Origin: Exiguobacterium oxidotolerans JCM 12280
Lineage (GTDB): Bacteria > Bacillota > Bacilli > Exiguobacteriales > Exiguobacteriaceae
Length of the DNA: 64,000 bases
Direction of reading: 5' to 3'
Assembly (NCBI RefSeq): GCF_000702625.1
Contig: NZ_JNIS01000001.1
Coordinates: 2,980,001 to 3,044,000 of the forward strand
Shown here piece by piece: positions 24,741 through 33,517 of the stretch; positions within the stretch are counted from its first letter, which is position 1, and the number at the start of each line of letters is the position of its first letter. The translations under genes and the position numbers were made by a program. The notes under the pieces were generated by a model that ran no database searches, was not told the DNA's origin, and worked only from the letters and a program-made list of their open reading frames with translations.

Positions 24741-25239
24741 AGTGAATAGATTGAAGCGCGTCTTCAGGCAAAACATCGGTCGTGTAATCGGTCAGCTGGT
24801 GTTGATTGTAGTCGAACGTGTGTCGGCAAAGAGGACCGTTCAAGATGTTCGGTAAATAATGTTTTAAGTTACTGATGATCCCGATATTGTCCGGATCAAG
24901 AATCCAGTTTAGCGATTTCCAGTCGAGAATCCCTTCGCGTGTCGCGCGTGGTGTCGCAAGCGTTTGGTCTATCGGTAAATCGGCCAGGTAGAGATAGATG
25001 CCGACTGCCTGTTCAGCACGTAAGACGACGGTACCGGCGAAGCGGACTTCTGCTAACGCAATTCCCGTCTCTTCAAACGTTTCCCGGATGACGGCGGCAG
25101 TCGGTGTTTCATTCGGTTCGATTTTGCCGCCGACCCCGTTCCACATCCCCATCGCCGGTTGCTTTTGCCGGTTAAGCAGCAGAAACTGGTCATCCTGACG
25201 AATCAGGCAAAGCGTATACGGATAATGTACGTCCGCCAC
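24739..25239 (-). CDS. Nudix hydrolase (MutT-like)
   Basis: The Nudix box is intact: GKIEPNETPTAAVIRETF followed by EETGI. It is preceded by the MGMWNGVGG pattern of 8-oxo-dGTP diphosphatases. Its second half has a C-terminal extension (LNWILDPDNIGIISNLKHYLP). I start at GTG 25239, because AAGGAGC in the end of the upstream NAT gene lies about 10-14 bases before it and the stop of that gene is only two bases away. The longer frame upstream overlaps the NAT gene and has no site. It is co-transcribed with NAT. Confidence 0.82.
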   Translation of the reverse strand: MADVHYPYTLCLIRQDDQFLLLNRQKQPAMGMWNGVGGKIEPNETPTAAVIRETFEETGIALAEVRFAGTVVLRAEQAVGIYLYLADLPIDQTLATPRATREGILDWKSLNWILDPDNIGIISNLKHYLPNILNGPLCRHTFDYNQHQLTDYTTDVLPEDALQSIH

Positions 25240-25241
25240 GA

Positions 25242-26003
25242 TTAAAACAGCTCCTTTTTCCAAGTTGCATACTGTTCGTCTGACGGGATAGGTAGGATGG
25301 TTTTCTTTCCATCCGTCCAAGTCGTCAAAGCTTGTTCCGTCAAAATACGGTGACCGGTTTCCGTCCGGATTGCGAGTAAGCTCCGTTTATTGAACGGGGA
25401 GGCTGCGTGTTGCTGGATGATTTGTTCGATCGCTGCGAGCTGCTCCGGCAAAAGCGTCTGTTGGGTATAAAAATGGTAGCCGATGATGAACGTGTCGTCA
25501 AGTCCTATCCGTTGCATTTCAAGCTGGTACCCGGCACCGTTCGGGGCAATCCGGAAGCTGCCGCTTGGTGAATGGACGGTCTCGCCTGTCAATGGAATAG
25601 GGCGTAAGGCGAGATTGATTCCGAACCCACTGTCGACGAGGTACGTCGCGCCCTCATGCTGGAGTAGAATCGCGACATGGGTCGGACCGGTCGCCGACCA
25701 GACTTCATGTTCATTGTCATAGACGGTCGCTTTGACGAGCGCGACATCAAATCCTTTAATCCGCAAGATTTCATAGAGCAGATGATTTAAATCGTAACAG
25801 ACGCCGCCGGCTTGATTCGTCACGAACGTCTCCTCGAGCCGTACTTCGTTAAAAGGCATCATCCGTTTCGATAAAACAGCTTGATTATCAAACGGCAAAT
25901 GGTAGGCGAACGCTTCTAATAGAGATGGTAAATCGTCGAACGTAATCGATTGGTCCAGTGGGAACTGAATCCGCGAGGCGACTTTATTTATGAGTGATGA
26001 CAA
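25242..26003 (-). CDS. nat: Arylamine N-acetyltransferase
   Basis: The 253-residue protein has the full catalytic triad of NAT enzymes: Cys69 in GGVCYDLN, His109 in PTHVAIL and Asp124 in VDSGFG. NATs move acetyl from acetyl-CoA to arylamines and hydrazines. The start codon is TTG, fixed by AAAGGAGG 8 bases upstream. It is first in a two-gene unit with the Nudix enzyme. Confidence 0.9.
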   Translation of the reverse strand: MSSLINKVASRIQFPLDQSITFDDLPSLLEAFAYHLPFDNQAVLSKRMMPFNEVRLEETFVTNQAGGVCYDLNHLLYEILRIKGFDVALVKATVYDNEHEVWSATGPTHVAILLQHEGATYLVDSGFGINLALRPIPLTGETVHSPSGSFRIAPNGAGYQLEMQRIGLDDTFIIGYHFYTQQTLLPEQLAAIEQIIQQHAASPFNKRSLLAIRTETGHRILTEQALTTWTDGKKTILPIPSDEQYATWKKELF

Positions 26004-26336
26004 CGGAAATTCCTCCTTTGGTTCATGTTTTCATTATCGCACAATCCGTCCAAAAAATGACATATGTTATCTGGAGATACTGATTGCCGCGGATATTGTT
26101 CGCCGTCTTGTCGATTACATGGATCCTACAGGAAGCTGCAAAGAAGAATGTTTCGGATGAAGGGAGTTAAAGACGAATTCTACATTAACAATATAATTTG
26201 TAAAAAGAAGGAATAATTAAAAGATAACCCGAATACTGTACAAAAGTTTACAAAAATTCGATGATACCTGTTTAAAGATACCGTAACTTTATTTTTCGTT
26301 GGGATACATGAAATGAGATGAAGGGCTGGAGATGTT
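26004..26336. other. Intergenic stretch between nat and diguanylate cyclase
   Basis: These 333 bases are AT-rich and carry the divergent promoters. A short frame around 26085-26165 ends within 30 codons and has no start site or recognised match, so I do not call a gene. No repeat or strong hairpin is evident. Confidence 0.5.
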
Positions 26337-27407
26337 ATGTTTATTAATTTGTTGACCAATGCATGCATTGCTTTTACAGGTTTGTATTTAATTTCAAAAA
26401 TTATAAACTACTCCACGCAGAAAATTGTTCTGAAACAGTTTGTGATTGGTGGTTTATCCGGCTTGCTCGGAATTTTTCTCATCCATAAGGGTTTCACGTA
26501 TGCCGAGACTGTGCGGATTGATTTTCGATATCTATCACTCATCCTCTTAGGGTTTTATCAATTAAAGTCGCCTTTAATTATTTCTGCGATAATCATATCA
26601 CTCTATCGATTTACGTATGGCTTCAACTTTCAATCCGTTATCGCGTGTTGCGCGATTTTCTTAATTGTCTTCGGCTTTTTGTTGCTCTATAAAATTGAAA
26701 AGATAAATGGAAAATCTTTTCTACAAGAAGTAGCACTGAATACGTGGGCCGTAGTGATTGCCATCCTTGCGATTTTTATTAACAGTGAATTCAGCGTAGA
26801 CGCTTTAAGCGTCATGGGAATGGTTTTCATCATAAGCTTATTTATTGGTATTTTGATAACTTTACTCAATCTGGATATCCATATCATGAACAGTCGTATT
26901 AACGAATATAAAACATCTTCCGAAACGGATCATTTGACAGGGTTAGCTAACAAAAGATCCTGGGAGATTGAAATCCACAAAATTGCCTTGATTGATAAAC
27001 CTTGTAATGTATTGTTACTTGATATTGATCACTTCAAAAAAATAAATGATACGTATGGCCATGTCAAAGGAGACGAGATTTTACGACAATTTTCGGTTTT
27101 ACTCCTTAATGAAACGCGAGAACTCGATGTAAAGGCTAGAATCGGAGGAGAAGAGTTTGGAATTTTAATAGCTGATTTAAGTAGTAGTGAAGCATATGGA
27201 GTTGCCGAGAGAATTCGGGAAATCATTTCAAAGAACTCATTCAAACTGACTGATGGGACTAAAATCCAAATTTCGACATCAATCGGAATTGCTAACGGTC
27301 GTTCAAAAGATATTCTTCAGTTGATAGATCAAGCCGACCAATGTTTGTATACTGCGAAAAGTAGAGGGAGAAATGTATCCTGCATGTACGAATTGATTTC
27401 AATGTAA
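26337..27407 (+). CDS. Diguanylate cyclase with 5TM sensor, second paralogue
   Basis: The 356-residue protein is a paralogue of the cyclase at 1924-3036 (FINLLTNACIAFTGLYLISKII against FIVELLVNACIAFTGFYIIS). The order is the same: 5TMR-LYT-type sensor (1-180), then GGDEF (190-350). Active GGEEF is at 270-274 and the I-site RELD at 261-264, the same positions as in the paralogue. Its base composition is clearly more AT-rich than the neighbours and than the paralogue, suggesting a different origin. TGGAG lies before the ATG. The Nudix gene follows after 13 bp. Confidence 0.87.
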   Translation: MFINLLTNACIAFTGLYLISKIINYSTQKIVLKQFVIGGLSGLLGIFLIHKGFTYAETVRIDFRYLSLILLGFYQLKSPLIISAIIISLYRFTYGFNFQSVIACCAIFLIVFGFLLLYKIEKINGKSFLQEVALNTWAVVIAILAIFINSEFSVDALSVMGMVFIISLFIGILITLLNLDIHIMNSRINEYKTSSETDHLTGLANKRSWEIEIHKIALIDKPCNVLLLDIDHFKKINDTYGHVKGDEILRQFSVLLLNETRELDVKARIGGEEFGILIADLSSSEAYGVAERIREIISKNSFKLTDGTKIQISTSIGIANGRSKDILQLIDQADQCLYTAKSRGRNVSCMYELISM

Positions 27408-27420
27408 AAGGAGATATTCA

Positions 27421-27882
27421 ATGAGACAGTCTAAAATGAATACAAAAAAAGAAATCCCGACTTTCGGACTGAAGCAGGAAGGGATGCATTATCAAAACAA
27501 GCCGAGCGTCTATGCCGTTGTGTTCGATAAGAGACAACAAAAGTACCTAACCGTTCGGACTAATTCACAACATTTTTTCCTTCCCGGGGGTGGGATGGAG
27601 GTCGGTGAATCACCGGAGCAAGCACTTCACAGAGAACTGTTAGAAGAGACGGGTTACACGATTCGTATCGAAGCACCGCTTGGACGGTCCAAACAGCATT
27701 TGATAGCACCAAACGGGGAAGCGCTCCTCAACGATGCGTTCTTTTACGAAGTAACGTTACTCGAGTTGACACAAGCGGCAGTCGAAGTGGATCATCATAT
27801 GACGTGGCTTAGTATTCAAGATACGGATAAGTTATTTCATGCGCATCAGGCATGGGCGGTCAGGAAAGTCGTCAAACGTTAA
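27421..27882 (+). CDS. Nudix hydrolase
   Basis: The 153-residue protein has an intact Nudix box, GGGMEVGESPEQALHREL followed by LEETGY, and the preceding FLPGGG. AAAGGAG is 8 bases before the ATG. It hydrolyses a nucleoside diphosphate linked to another moiety; the substrate cannot be told. It is 13 bp after the cyclase and may be co-transcribed, but base composition returns to normal here. Confidence 0.83.
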   Translation: MRQSKMNTKKEIPTFGLKQEGMHYQNKPSVYAVVFDKRQQKYLTVRTNSQHFFLPGGGMEVGESPEQALHRELLEETGYTIRIEAPLGRSKQHLIAPNGEALLNDAFFYEVTLLELTQAAVEVDHHMTWLSIQDTDKLFHAHQAWAVRKVVKR

Positions 27883-27984
27883 CTAACGCTATCAAAAGAA
27901 TTATTCCGTAAACAAAGGCATCCATCGCTCGGAATCATCCGGCGCGGTGAATGCCTTACTTAATTGTGGAGATGCTGCTACGGT

Positions 27985-28392
27985 TTAAAAAGGGACAAAA
28001 AAGGGTTGTTCCGCTTCGTTTAATACTTTGAGGATTCGTTCCCGAAAGTTTGACCAGGTCACCATGTCTAGAACTTCTTCTAAACTGAAAAAGCCAACTG
28101 CTAAACTTTCGCTGCTCGTTTGCGGTGTACCACCAATTGCTTTTGCCAGCCAACAGGTCGCACACACCTGCTCGCTGACGTTTTGATAGATGCCACAAAA
28201 TCGAATCACTTCAATGTCAATACCGGACTCTTCTTTCACTTCCCGGATGATTCCGTCTTCGATGGTTTCACCGAGTTCAATAATGCCACCCGGAAATTCC
28301 CATCCGCGTCGTGGTCCTTTGATGAGCAGGATTTTTCCTTGTGCATCAAGAACGACGGCACCTGCCAAAAGTGAATGTCTCGGATATGTCAT
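27985..28392 (-). CDS. Nudix hydrolase
   Basis: The 135-residue protein keeps the Nudix box GGIIELGETIEDGIIREV followed by KEESGI, with the WEFPGG lead. AAAGGAGG precedes the ATG. Its neighbour upstream on the same strand is the broken HAD phosphatase, 30 bp away, so the two could have formed one unit. A weak hairpin (27916-27958, without a T run) separates it from the convergent Nudix gene. Confidence 0.83.
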   Translation of the reverse strand: MTYPRHSLLAGAVVLDAQGKILLIKGPRRGWEFPGGIIELGETIEDGIIREVKEESGIDIEVIRFCGIYQNVSEQVCATCWLAKAIGGTPQTSSESLAVGFFSLEEVLDMVTWSNFRERILKVLNEAEQPFFVPF

Positions 28393-28422
28393 GGTACACC
28401 TCCTTTAAAAAATCGTCCTGTT

Positions 28423-28947
28423 TTAATTTTGCATTAACCAGTGGACGGCATCCGGTAAATCTTCAGCAATGTAATCGATGGAAAGCTTCTCCATTTCATG
28501 ATGATGGTCGCGTAACGAGACTTCGCCAGCCCCTGTCCGGACTAAAATTTTAAGGCAACCTGCTTTTGTTGCCGCGAGCATATCCGTCCAACGATCGCCG
28601 ATGACGACACAGTTTTCCAAAGTCAAATTATGATCTTTTTGTGCTTCCGATAACATACCGATATCTGGCTTCCGACACGGACATCCTTCATGTGGATGGT
28701 GGGGACATATGTACACATCATCAAAACCAAACCCGGTCAGTTCCCGTTGAAAGTCGTCGATCGTTGCTACCCCTTTCGAGATGCCGGGCTGATTGGTGAA
28801 TGAGAACAATTGGATTCGAGATTTTTTCAAGCGGTTGATTTCTGAAGCGGTATACGGAAACAGTTTAAATTCTCACGGGTAGTGAATGGTAGAGTCGCCT
28901 CCGATGGTACCGTCCCGATCTAAAAATACGGCTTCTATGTTTTTCAT
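28423..28947 (-). pseudogene. HAD-IIIA phosphatase (GmhB-like), interrupted by an in-frame stop
   Basis: From ATG 28947, with GGGAG upstream, the frame reads MKNIEAVFLDRDGTIGGDST and IHYP, then TGA at 28873-28875 (codon 25), then continues in frame as EFKLFPYTASEIN and SFTNQPGISKGVAT. The whole matches HAD-IIIA/GmhB-like phosphatases (DRDGT nucleophile motif, SFTNQPG, zinc-type PHHPHEGCPCRKP, GDRWTDM). One base change (GGA or CGA to TGA) explains the break. The downstream part alone lacks the nucleophile Asp, so it would be inactive. Read-through or sequencing error are alternatives. Confidence 0.85.
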
Positions 28948-28996
28948 CGTGTATATCTCCCGTCATGAATGTAGTCAGTACGTCACTCCATGCCAT

Positions 28997-29126
28997 TAAA
29001 CATGCTCATTTTATAACAAATGAATCAGTTTAGAAGAAAAATGAACGCATTAAACATAGTCAAATACGCTAAACATACTCAAAATCATTCAAAATGAGTA
29101 TGTTTAGGCAGAAATGAGTTAGTTTA
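28997..29126. repeat. Array of a 12-bp motif in both orientations
   Basis: TAAACATACTCA-like motifs occur at 28997 (TAAACATGCTCA), 29051 (TAAACATAGTCA) and 29070 (TAAACATACTCA). The reverse form occurs at 29095 (TGAGTATGTTTA), 29115 (TGAGTTAGTTTA) and weakly at 29021 (TGAATCAGTTTA). The copies at 29070 and 29095 make a perfect 12-bp inverted repeat with a 13-bp loop. They lie in the 400-bp gap upstream of the broken phosphatase and the GNAT pair. Confidence 0.6.
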
Positions 29127-29255
29127 TGAATTGTCGTCTACCTGTTTAGTTATTCCATTAAAAGCTGCCTGTTCCTTTTTTTTACATTATAAGATTGGTG
29201 ACAACTAACTTGAAATATTTTTACTGTAGCCCGGCTAGAAAAGTCGAAATGATAA

Positions 29256-29330
29256 ATCCTTTGTTTGATTGAAAACAAAGGATCAAGCAGGTATTTTAAC
29301 GCTTAACGTCTAAAGTATAACTTTAGACGT
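29256..29330 (+). promoter_or_regulatory. Two perfect inverted repeats before the GNAT pair
   Basis: ATCCTTTGTTT and AAACAAAGGAT (29256-29283, loop of 6) form an 11-bp stem. ACGTCTAAAGT and ACTTTAGACGT (29306-29330, spacer of 3) form another. The second ends five bases before the AAGGAG site of the GNAT gene at 29350. It could be an operator, or it could hide the ribosome binding site as RNA. Confidence 0.55.
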
Positions 29331-29349
29331 ACATAAGGAGTGAAAGATC

Positions 29350-29937
29350 ATGTTTACCCATCAGATCACAGAACGACTCGGATTAAAACTGATTGAACGG
29401 CAAGATGCCGACGCGTTATATACGTTAGTCGACGCCAACCGGGACCACTTACGGGAGTGGCTCGGCTGGGTCGACGGGGCGACGGGAGCTGAAGTCTACC
29501 GTGAGGAAGTGATTCCGATCTGGCTGAAGCAATATGCGGACGGGGACGGTTTCGCTTGCGGGATTTATTATGACGGAGCACTGGTCGGAACGGTCGCCCT
29601 GCACGAAATCAATCAAACGTTATGCCAGACATCGATCGGTTATTATGTGACGGGAGACGGGCGTGGAAAAGACTTGATGATTGAAGTCGTTCGCTTCATT
29701 ACGGCATACTGCTTCACTACACTCGGCTTGAACCGAGTCGTCATTGAATGTGCGGCCGGCAATACACGGAGTCAACGGATTCCCGAGCGGCTCGGATTCG
29801 TCAAAGAAGGAACGTTACGGTCGGCAGAACGGCTTTACGGAGAATTCCATGATGTCATCGTCTACGCGATGCTTGCACAGGACTGGCAATCGAAAACGAC
29901 ACAGGTCGAACAAACGGAAGTAGGGCACAACCGATGA
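29350..29937 (+). CDS. GNAT family N-acetyltransferase (RimL/YdaF-like)
   Basis: The 195-residue protein follows the ribosomal-protein serine acetyltransferase pattern: LIERQDADALYTLVDANRDHLREWL, then SIGYYVTGDGRGKDLMIEVV at the acetyl-CoA loop, and VIECAAGNTRSQRIPERLGF. The G of the usual Q/RxxGxG/A loop is kept (GDGRGK), though it ends in K-D rather than hydrophobic residues. AAGGAG precedes the ATG. It overlaps the next GNAT gene by four bases (ATGA), so the pair is translated together. Confidence 0.85.
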   Translation: MFTHQITERLGLKLIERQDADALYTLVDANRDHLREWLGWVDGATGAEVYREEVIPIWLKQYADGDGFACGIYYDGALVGTVALHEINQTLCQTSIGYYVTGDGRGKDLMIEVVRFITAYCFTTLGLNRVVIECAAGNTRSQRIPERLGFVKEGTLRSAERLYGEFHDVIVYAMLAQDWQSKTTQVEQTEVGHNR

Positions 29938-30413
29938 CAAATATCCGCTTTGAACCGATGACGGAAACGATGTATCAGACGTATTTACCGACGGCAATTG
30001 AAGAGTACGCCGCGGAAAAGGTGAAAGCCGGCACATGGGTGGAAGCGGAAGCGATCGACCGGTCGACGACTGAGTTTCGTCAACTCTTGCCGGATGGACC
30101 CGCGTCAAAAGACAATTATCTTTTTTCGCTCATTGATGAGGTGACGGCTGAACCGGTCGGGATGATGTGGTTTCATGTCGTCGAAAAGAAACAGGGACGG
30201 ACGGCATTCATCTATGATTTTTCGGTTGATGCACATCACCAAGGAAAAGGCTACGGGCGACAGGCGATGGTCGCACTTGAACAGGTCGCACGGCGGATGA
30301 ACATCAAAATCATCGGGCTACACGTCTTTGCCCACAATACGCGGGCGATCAAACTGTATGAATCGTCAGGATACGCGACGACGGATCTCCATATGGAAAA
30401 ACGATTGGATTAA
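29934..30413 (+). CDS. GNAT family N-acetyltransferase
   Basis: The 159-residue protein has the GNAT core FIYDFSVDAHHQGKGYGRQAM (the acetyl-CoA loop QGKGYG) and HVFAHNTRAIKLYESSGY. It is translationally coupled to the preceding acetyltransferase. The N-terminus (TYLPTAIEEYAAEKVKAG) resembles YjcF/YncA-like small-molecule acetyltransferases. Substrate unknown. A terminator shared with the convergent C45 gene follows. Confidence 0.86.
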   Translation: MTNIRFEPMTETMYQTYLPTAIEEYAAEKVKAGTWVEAEAIDRSTTEFRQLLPDGPASKDNYLFSLIDEVTAEPVGMMWFHVVEKKQGRTAFIYDFSVDAHHQGKGYGRQAMVALEQVARRMNIKIIGLHVFAHNTRAIKLYESSGYATTDLHMEKRLD

Positions 30414-30447
30414 TTGAAAGACATCTACTCAATAATGCATTCTAAAT

Positions 30448-30490
30448 AAAAGCACGAAAGCAACTGTACCAGCTGCTTTCGTGCTTTTTG
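30448..30490. terminator. Bidirectional terminator
   Basis: AAAGCACGAAAGCA pairs with TGCTTTCGTGCTTT, flanked by A and T runs, between convergent GNAT and C45 genes. Confidence 0.88.
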
Positions 30491-30504
30491 TTAGTTAAAT
30501 GCGT

Positions 30505-31557
30505 TCAGCGCCACGTCTGTAACGTGTTCGCAAACTGGATGTCGGTCTCAAGTTCTCCTTCGATGCGTTTCAGAGCAAAGTCGTTCCCGGCCAACCAGTC
30601 GCGGAAATCGAACTCAACCGGCTCTTGGTCACCACCGAGTGCGAACCAGACCTTCAAGTCCTCCGGAAAGTACGCCGACGTATGAATCGTTCCGGCCCAG
30701 TGGGAGTAGAGCTCGGAAAAGACCCCTTTATCGGTATCGTTGAGCAGACGGAAGGCAGACTCCGCATCCTGAATCAAGTGCTGGTGCGACTTCATTTCCA
30801 TCATCCGTCGTTTCGAGTCATCGAGATGGAACCGGTTTTCGTGTTGCAGTAAATCAAAGTGGTTCGTACAGAGATTCGTCTCCCGGACCTCGATATCGCG
30901 TGCCGTCGCTTCGATGACGAACGAGCGCGCCGACTTGTCGTGAACGACGTAGGTGAAAGAACCGCGGTGCGGCAATTCCTTGACGAGCGAAATCGCGTCT
31001 TCGACCGATGTACATGTCTCAAGGATGATCCGACCAATCATGAAACTGACGAACCCGTCTCCGGGACGTCGCCGATTGATGAAGTTGTAGCCCATCGCAA
31101 GACCGTGTTCATTCATCCCGTCCATCCGACCGGTCACGCGTGACGCGGGACCGATAATGGCAGACCCGCCGTCGGTCGGTTGAAAAACGGAAAACCGTCC
31201 GTCATACGTCATCGGATGATAATCATAATTGCGGACTAAAAAATTATCGCCCGTCATGATGGAACAGCCACTTTTCGGTCCTTCGACACGGTAATGACCG
31301 AAGTGAAGCAATGTGTCTTCAAGCGATAGTTCGAGTTCATCCTGAAGTCCGAGGATTTCATCCCACATATGGGGGACGTACCGTAAGAACATTTCTTTTG
31401 TTTCGGTCGGGTCGACCTGAAAGCGCGGAACGCGGATCTTCCAATTGTCTTCCCGGTTATGGAGCAATTCATTTTGTTTGACGTACCGTCCTTGTTCGCG
31501 ACCGAACTCGTAATGGGTGCCGCGAAACTGAGTGATTTCATTAGCAACCTGTTGCAT
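30505..31557 (-). CDS. C45 family acyltransferase/hydrolase (penicillin acyltransferase-like)
   Basis: The 350-residue protein belongs to the Ntn-hydrolase C45 branch: RGTHYEFGREQGRYV at the N-terminus, then GPKSGCSIMTGDNFLVRNYD, where Cys98 would become the N-terminal nucleophile after self-cleavage. MNEHGLAMGYNFI and TYVVHDKSARSFVIEAT follow. Relatives include acyl-CoA:6-APA acyltransferase and amidases of N-acyl amino acids; the substrate here is unknown. AAAGGATGAG lies before the ATG. Confidence 0.82.
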   Translation of the reverse strand: MQQVANEITQFRGTHYEFGREQGRYVKQNELLHNREDNWKIRVPRFQVDPTETKEMFLRYVPHMWDEILGLQDELELSLEDTLLHFGHYRVEGPKSGCSIMTGDNFLVRNYDYHPMTYDGRFSVFQPTDGGSAIIGPASRVTGRMDGMNEHGLAMGYNFINRRRPGDGFVSFMIGRIILETCTSVEDAISLVKELPHRGSFTYVVHDKSARSFVIEATARDIEVRETNLCTNHFDLLQHENRFHLDDSKRRMMEMKSHQHLIQDAESAFRLLNDTDKGVFSELYSHWAGTIHTSAYFPEDLKVWFALGGDQEPVEFDFRDWLAGNDFALKRIEGELETDIQFANTLQTWR

Positions 31558-31674
31558 GACGACTCATCCTTTCTGCTTCTCGTACTGCCGATTATACCGA
31601 ACGCACAGGCAAAAGTCGTAATCGGCGCATCCATGAGAACACATTACGCGCAAAATCATTTCGACAAAAGGAGT

Positions 31675-31700
31675 CAAACATTTCCTCATTTTACCGATAT
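31675..31700 (+). promoter_or_regulatory. Sigma-D (motility) type promoter of the chemoreceptor gene
   Basis: CAAA (-35) and ACCGATAT (-10) are separated by 14 bp, close to the sigma-D consensus TAAA-n15-GCCGATAA. It lies 22 bp before the methyl-accepting protein start, a class of gene normally read by sigma-D. Confidence 0.65.
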
Positions 31701-31722
31701 AGAAAGGTGAGGGGGAAGAAGA

Positions 31723-33429
31723 ATGAAAAATTTAACAGTACGACAAAAGATTCAAGTATTGATTGCGACAGCGATCGTTGCGATGGTCTTGATTGCAGGT
31801 GCGAGCATCTACTTCTTGAATCATTTAGCGAATGCATCGGAAGCGATGTATGAAGAGAACCTGATCCCGGTCCAGGAGGTCGGACAAATCCGGATTGATA
31901 CCCGGGCACTTGATTCATTTCTTGCCGAGATGATGTTGACGAAAGACCCGGCACGGCTCGAGGAGTTAGAAAACCAAATCGACCAACGGCAAGCGCAAAT
32001 CCGGACATCGGTCGATAAATTCGAACGGACGGCAAACATCGGTCCGCGTGAAGCAAAACAGCTGGAAGAATTAAATGATTACGTCATCGCCTACGATAAC
32101 GGACTCAGTACGATTCAGAGTCTGGCGGTTGAAGGTAATAAAGAAGAAGCCTATCAAACATACTCTACTGGCCTCGAACAAGTTCGTGATCAAGTTGCCG
32201 ATACGGCAGCCAGTTTGATGAAATCGATGACGAATCAAGCGAAGTCGATCAACGAACAAAATCAGGCAGAGAAACAGACAGCCTTTTACTTAATGGCGGC
32301 AATTTTCATCGGATCGTTGCTTTTGTTTGCGATTTTAGCGATCTACATCATTCGTTTAATCACGCGACCGATTCGTTCTCTCCAAGACTGGATGGAACAG
32401 TCGGGTGATGGTGATTTGACGGTACGTGGTGATTACAATTCAAAAGATGAACTTGGTCAATTGACAGCATCGTTCAATACGATGACGGAACAGTTGCATC
32501 ATGTCATCGTCGAGATGACGGGCACGTCGAATCACGTCGCGAAAGCATCGGACGAACTGAGTGCGAATGCGGAAGCGACGACGAAAGCGACGGAACTTGT
32601 CGCCGTGACGATGGAAGAGATCGCGAGCGGATCGACGCAACAACTAGGTCAAGTCTCGGGCGCGTCACGAACGGTCGAAGAATTGACGTCCGGCATTCGC
32701 CAAGTTGCCAGTAACGCACAACAGATGTCTGACGTGACCGGCGACGCGATGGGGAAAGTCGAGCAAGGCAGTCAAGTCGTCGACAAGCTCGGTCGACAAA
32801 TGGAACAAATCAATACGGATGTCACGGAACTTGGACAGGTCATCGTCGGACTCGGTGGTCGCTCAAAAGAAATCGGGCAGATTACGGCATCGATCACGGG
32901 CATCGCCGCGCAGACGAATTTACTTGCCTTAAATGCAGCAATCGAAGCGGCACGTGCCGGTGAGCAAGGACGTGGATTCGCCGTCGTCGCAGCAGAAGTC
33001 AAGACGCTCGCAGAGCAGTCGGCGATTGCGGCAAAACAGATCGAAGGATTGATTCAAGTCATTCAGCGGGAGACGGAACATTCCGTCGTCTCGATGGAGA
33101 AAGTATCAGGCGAGATGACGAGCGGGATTCACGTCGTCAGAGCAGCGAGTGATTCCTTCAAGGAAATCGAGCGTTCGATCGTTGACGTGACCGATCAAGT
33201 CGAAGAAGTGTCCGGTGCCGTACAAGAAATGGCAGCGGGCAGCGAACAAATCGCGGCCGTCATGCGTGAAATCCAGGGCGTCACGGAAAGTGCTGCTGCC
33301 GGAACGGAGAATATTTCAGCGTCGACGGAAGAACAGATGGCATCGATGCAGGAAATTTCATCGGCCTCGCAGTCGCTTGCGACGATGGCAGAGGACTTGA
33401 AAGGGCTAGCGGATCGGTTTCAAGTTTGA
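31723..33429 (+). CDS. Methyl-accepting chemotaxis protein
   Basis: The 568-residue receptor has a membrane helix (11-31), a four-helix-bundle sensor (about 33-188), a second membrane helix (190-213), a HAMP domain (213-266) and the long signalling coiled coil (about 285-565). The hairpin tip [20 protein letters not shown] is intact. It passes ligand binding to the CheA kinase and is methylated on Glu/Gln pairs along the coil. The sensor has no Cache domain. It is a single gene with a sigma-D promoter and its own terminator. Confidence 0.95.
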   Translation: MKNLTVRQKIQVLIATAIVAMVLIAGASIYFLNHLANASEAMYEENLIPVQEVGQIRIDTRALDSFLAEMMLTKDPARLEELENQIDQRQAQIRTSVDKFERTANIGPREAKQLEELNDYVIAYDNGLSTIQSLAVEGNKEEAYQTYSTGLEQVRDQVADTAASLMKSMTNQAKSINEQNQAEKQTAFYLMAAIFIGSLLLFAILAIYIIRLITRPIRSLQDWMEQSGDGDLTVRGDYNSKDELGQLTASFNTMTEQLHHVIVEMTGTSNHVAKASDELSANAEATTKATELVAVTMEEIASGSTQQLGQVSGASRTVEELTSGIRQVASNAQQMSDVTGDAMGKVEQGSQVVDKLGRQMEQINTDVTELGQVIVGLGGRSKEIGQITASITGIAAQTNLLALNAAIEAARAGEQGRGFAVVAAEVKTLAEQSAIAAKQIEGLIQVIQRETEHSVVSMEKVSGEMTSGIHVVRAASDSFKEIERSIVDVTDQVEEVSGAVQEMAAGSEQIAAVMREIQGVTESAAAGTENISASTEEQMASMQEISSASQSLATMAEDLKGLADRFQV

Positions 33430-33462
33430 ATCGATGTCGGATCGTGAACGATAGGATAATAC

Positions 33463-33512
33463 AAAAACGACGGATGCGACGCTGTTACAGCGAAAGCAGT
33501 CCGTCGTTTTAT
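33463..33512. terminator. Terminator after chemoreceptor gene
   Basis: ACGACGGA and TCCGTCGT form the base of a longer stem with an inner CGCTGTTACAGCG part. T runs follow, and A runs stand on the reverse, so it may also serve the convergent VanZ gene. Confidence 0.8.
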
Positions 33513-33517
33513 ATTAG

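Noticed and set aside
26180-26368. Minus-strand frame overlapping the start of the second 5TM cyclase
   Set aside because: AT-rich region, no ribosome binding site, overlaps the promoter and first codons of a clear gene.
27916-27958. Hairpin between two convergent Nudix genes as a full terminator
   Set aside because: The stem AAGGCAT..ATGCCTT is good but there is no T run on either side, so termination is doubtful.
28997-29126. CRISPR array
   Set aside because: The motif is only 12 bases, occurs in both orientations and has uneven spacing; no cas genes are in the window.
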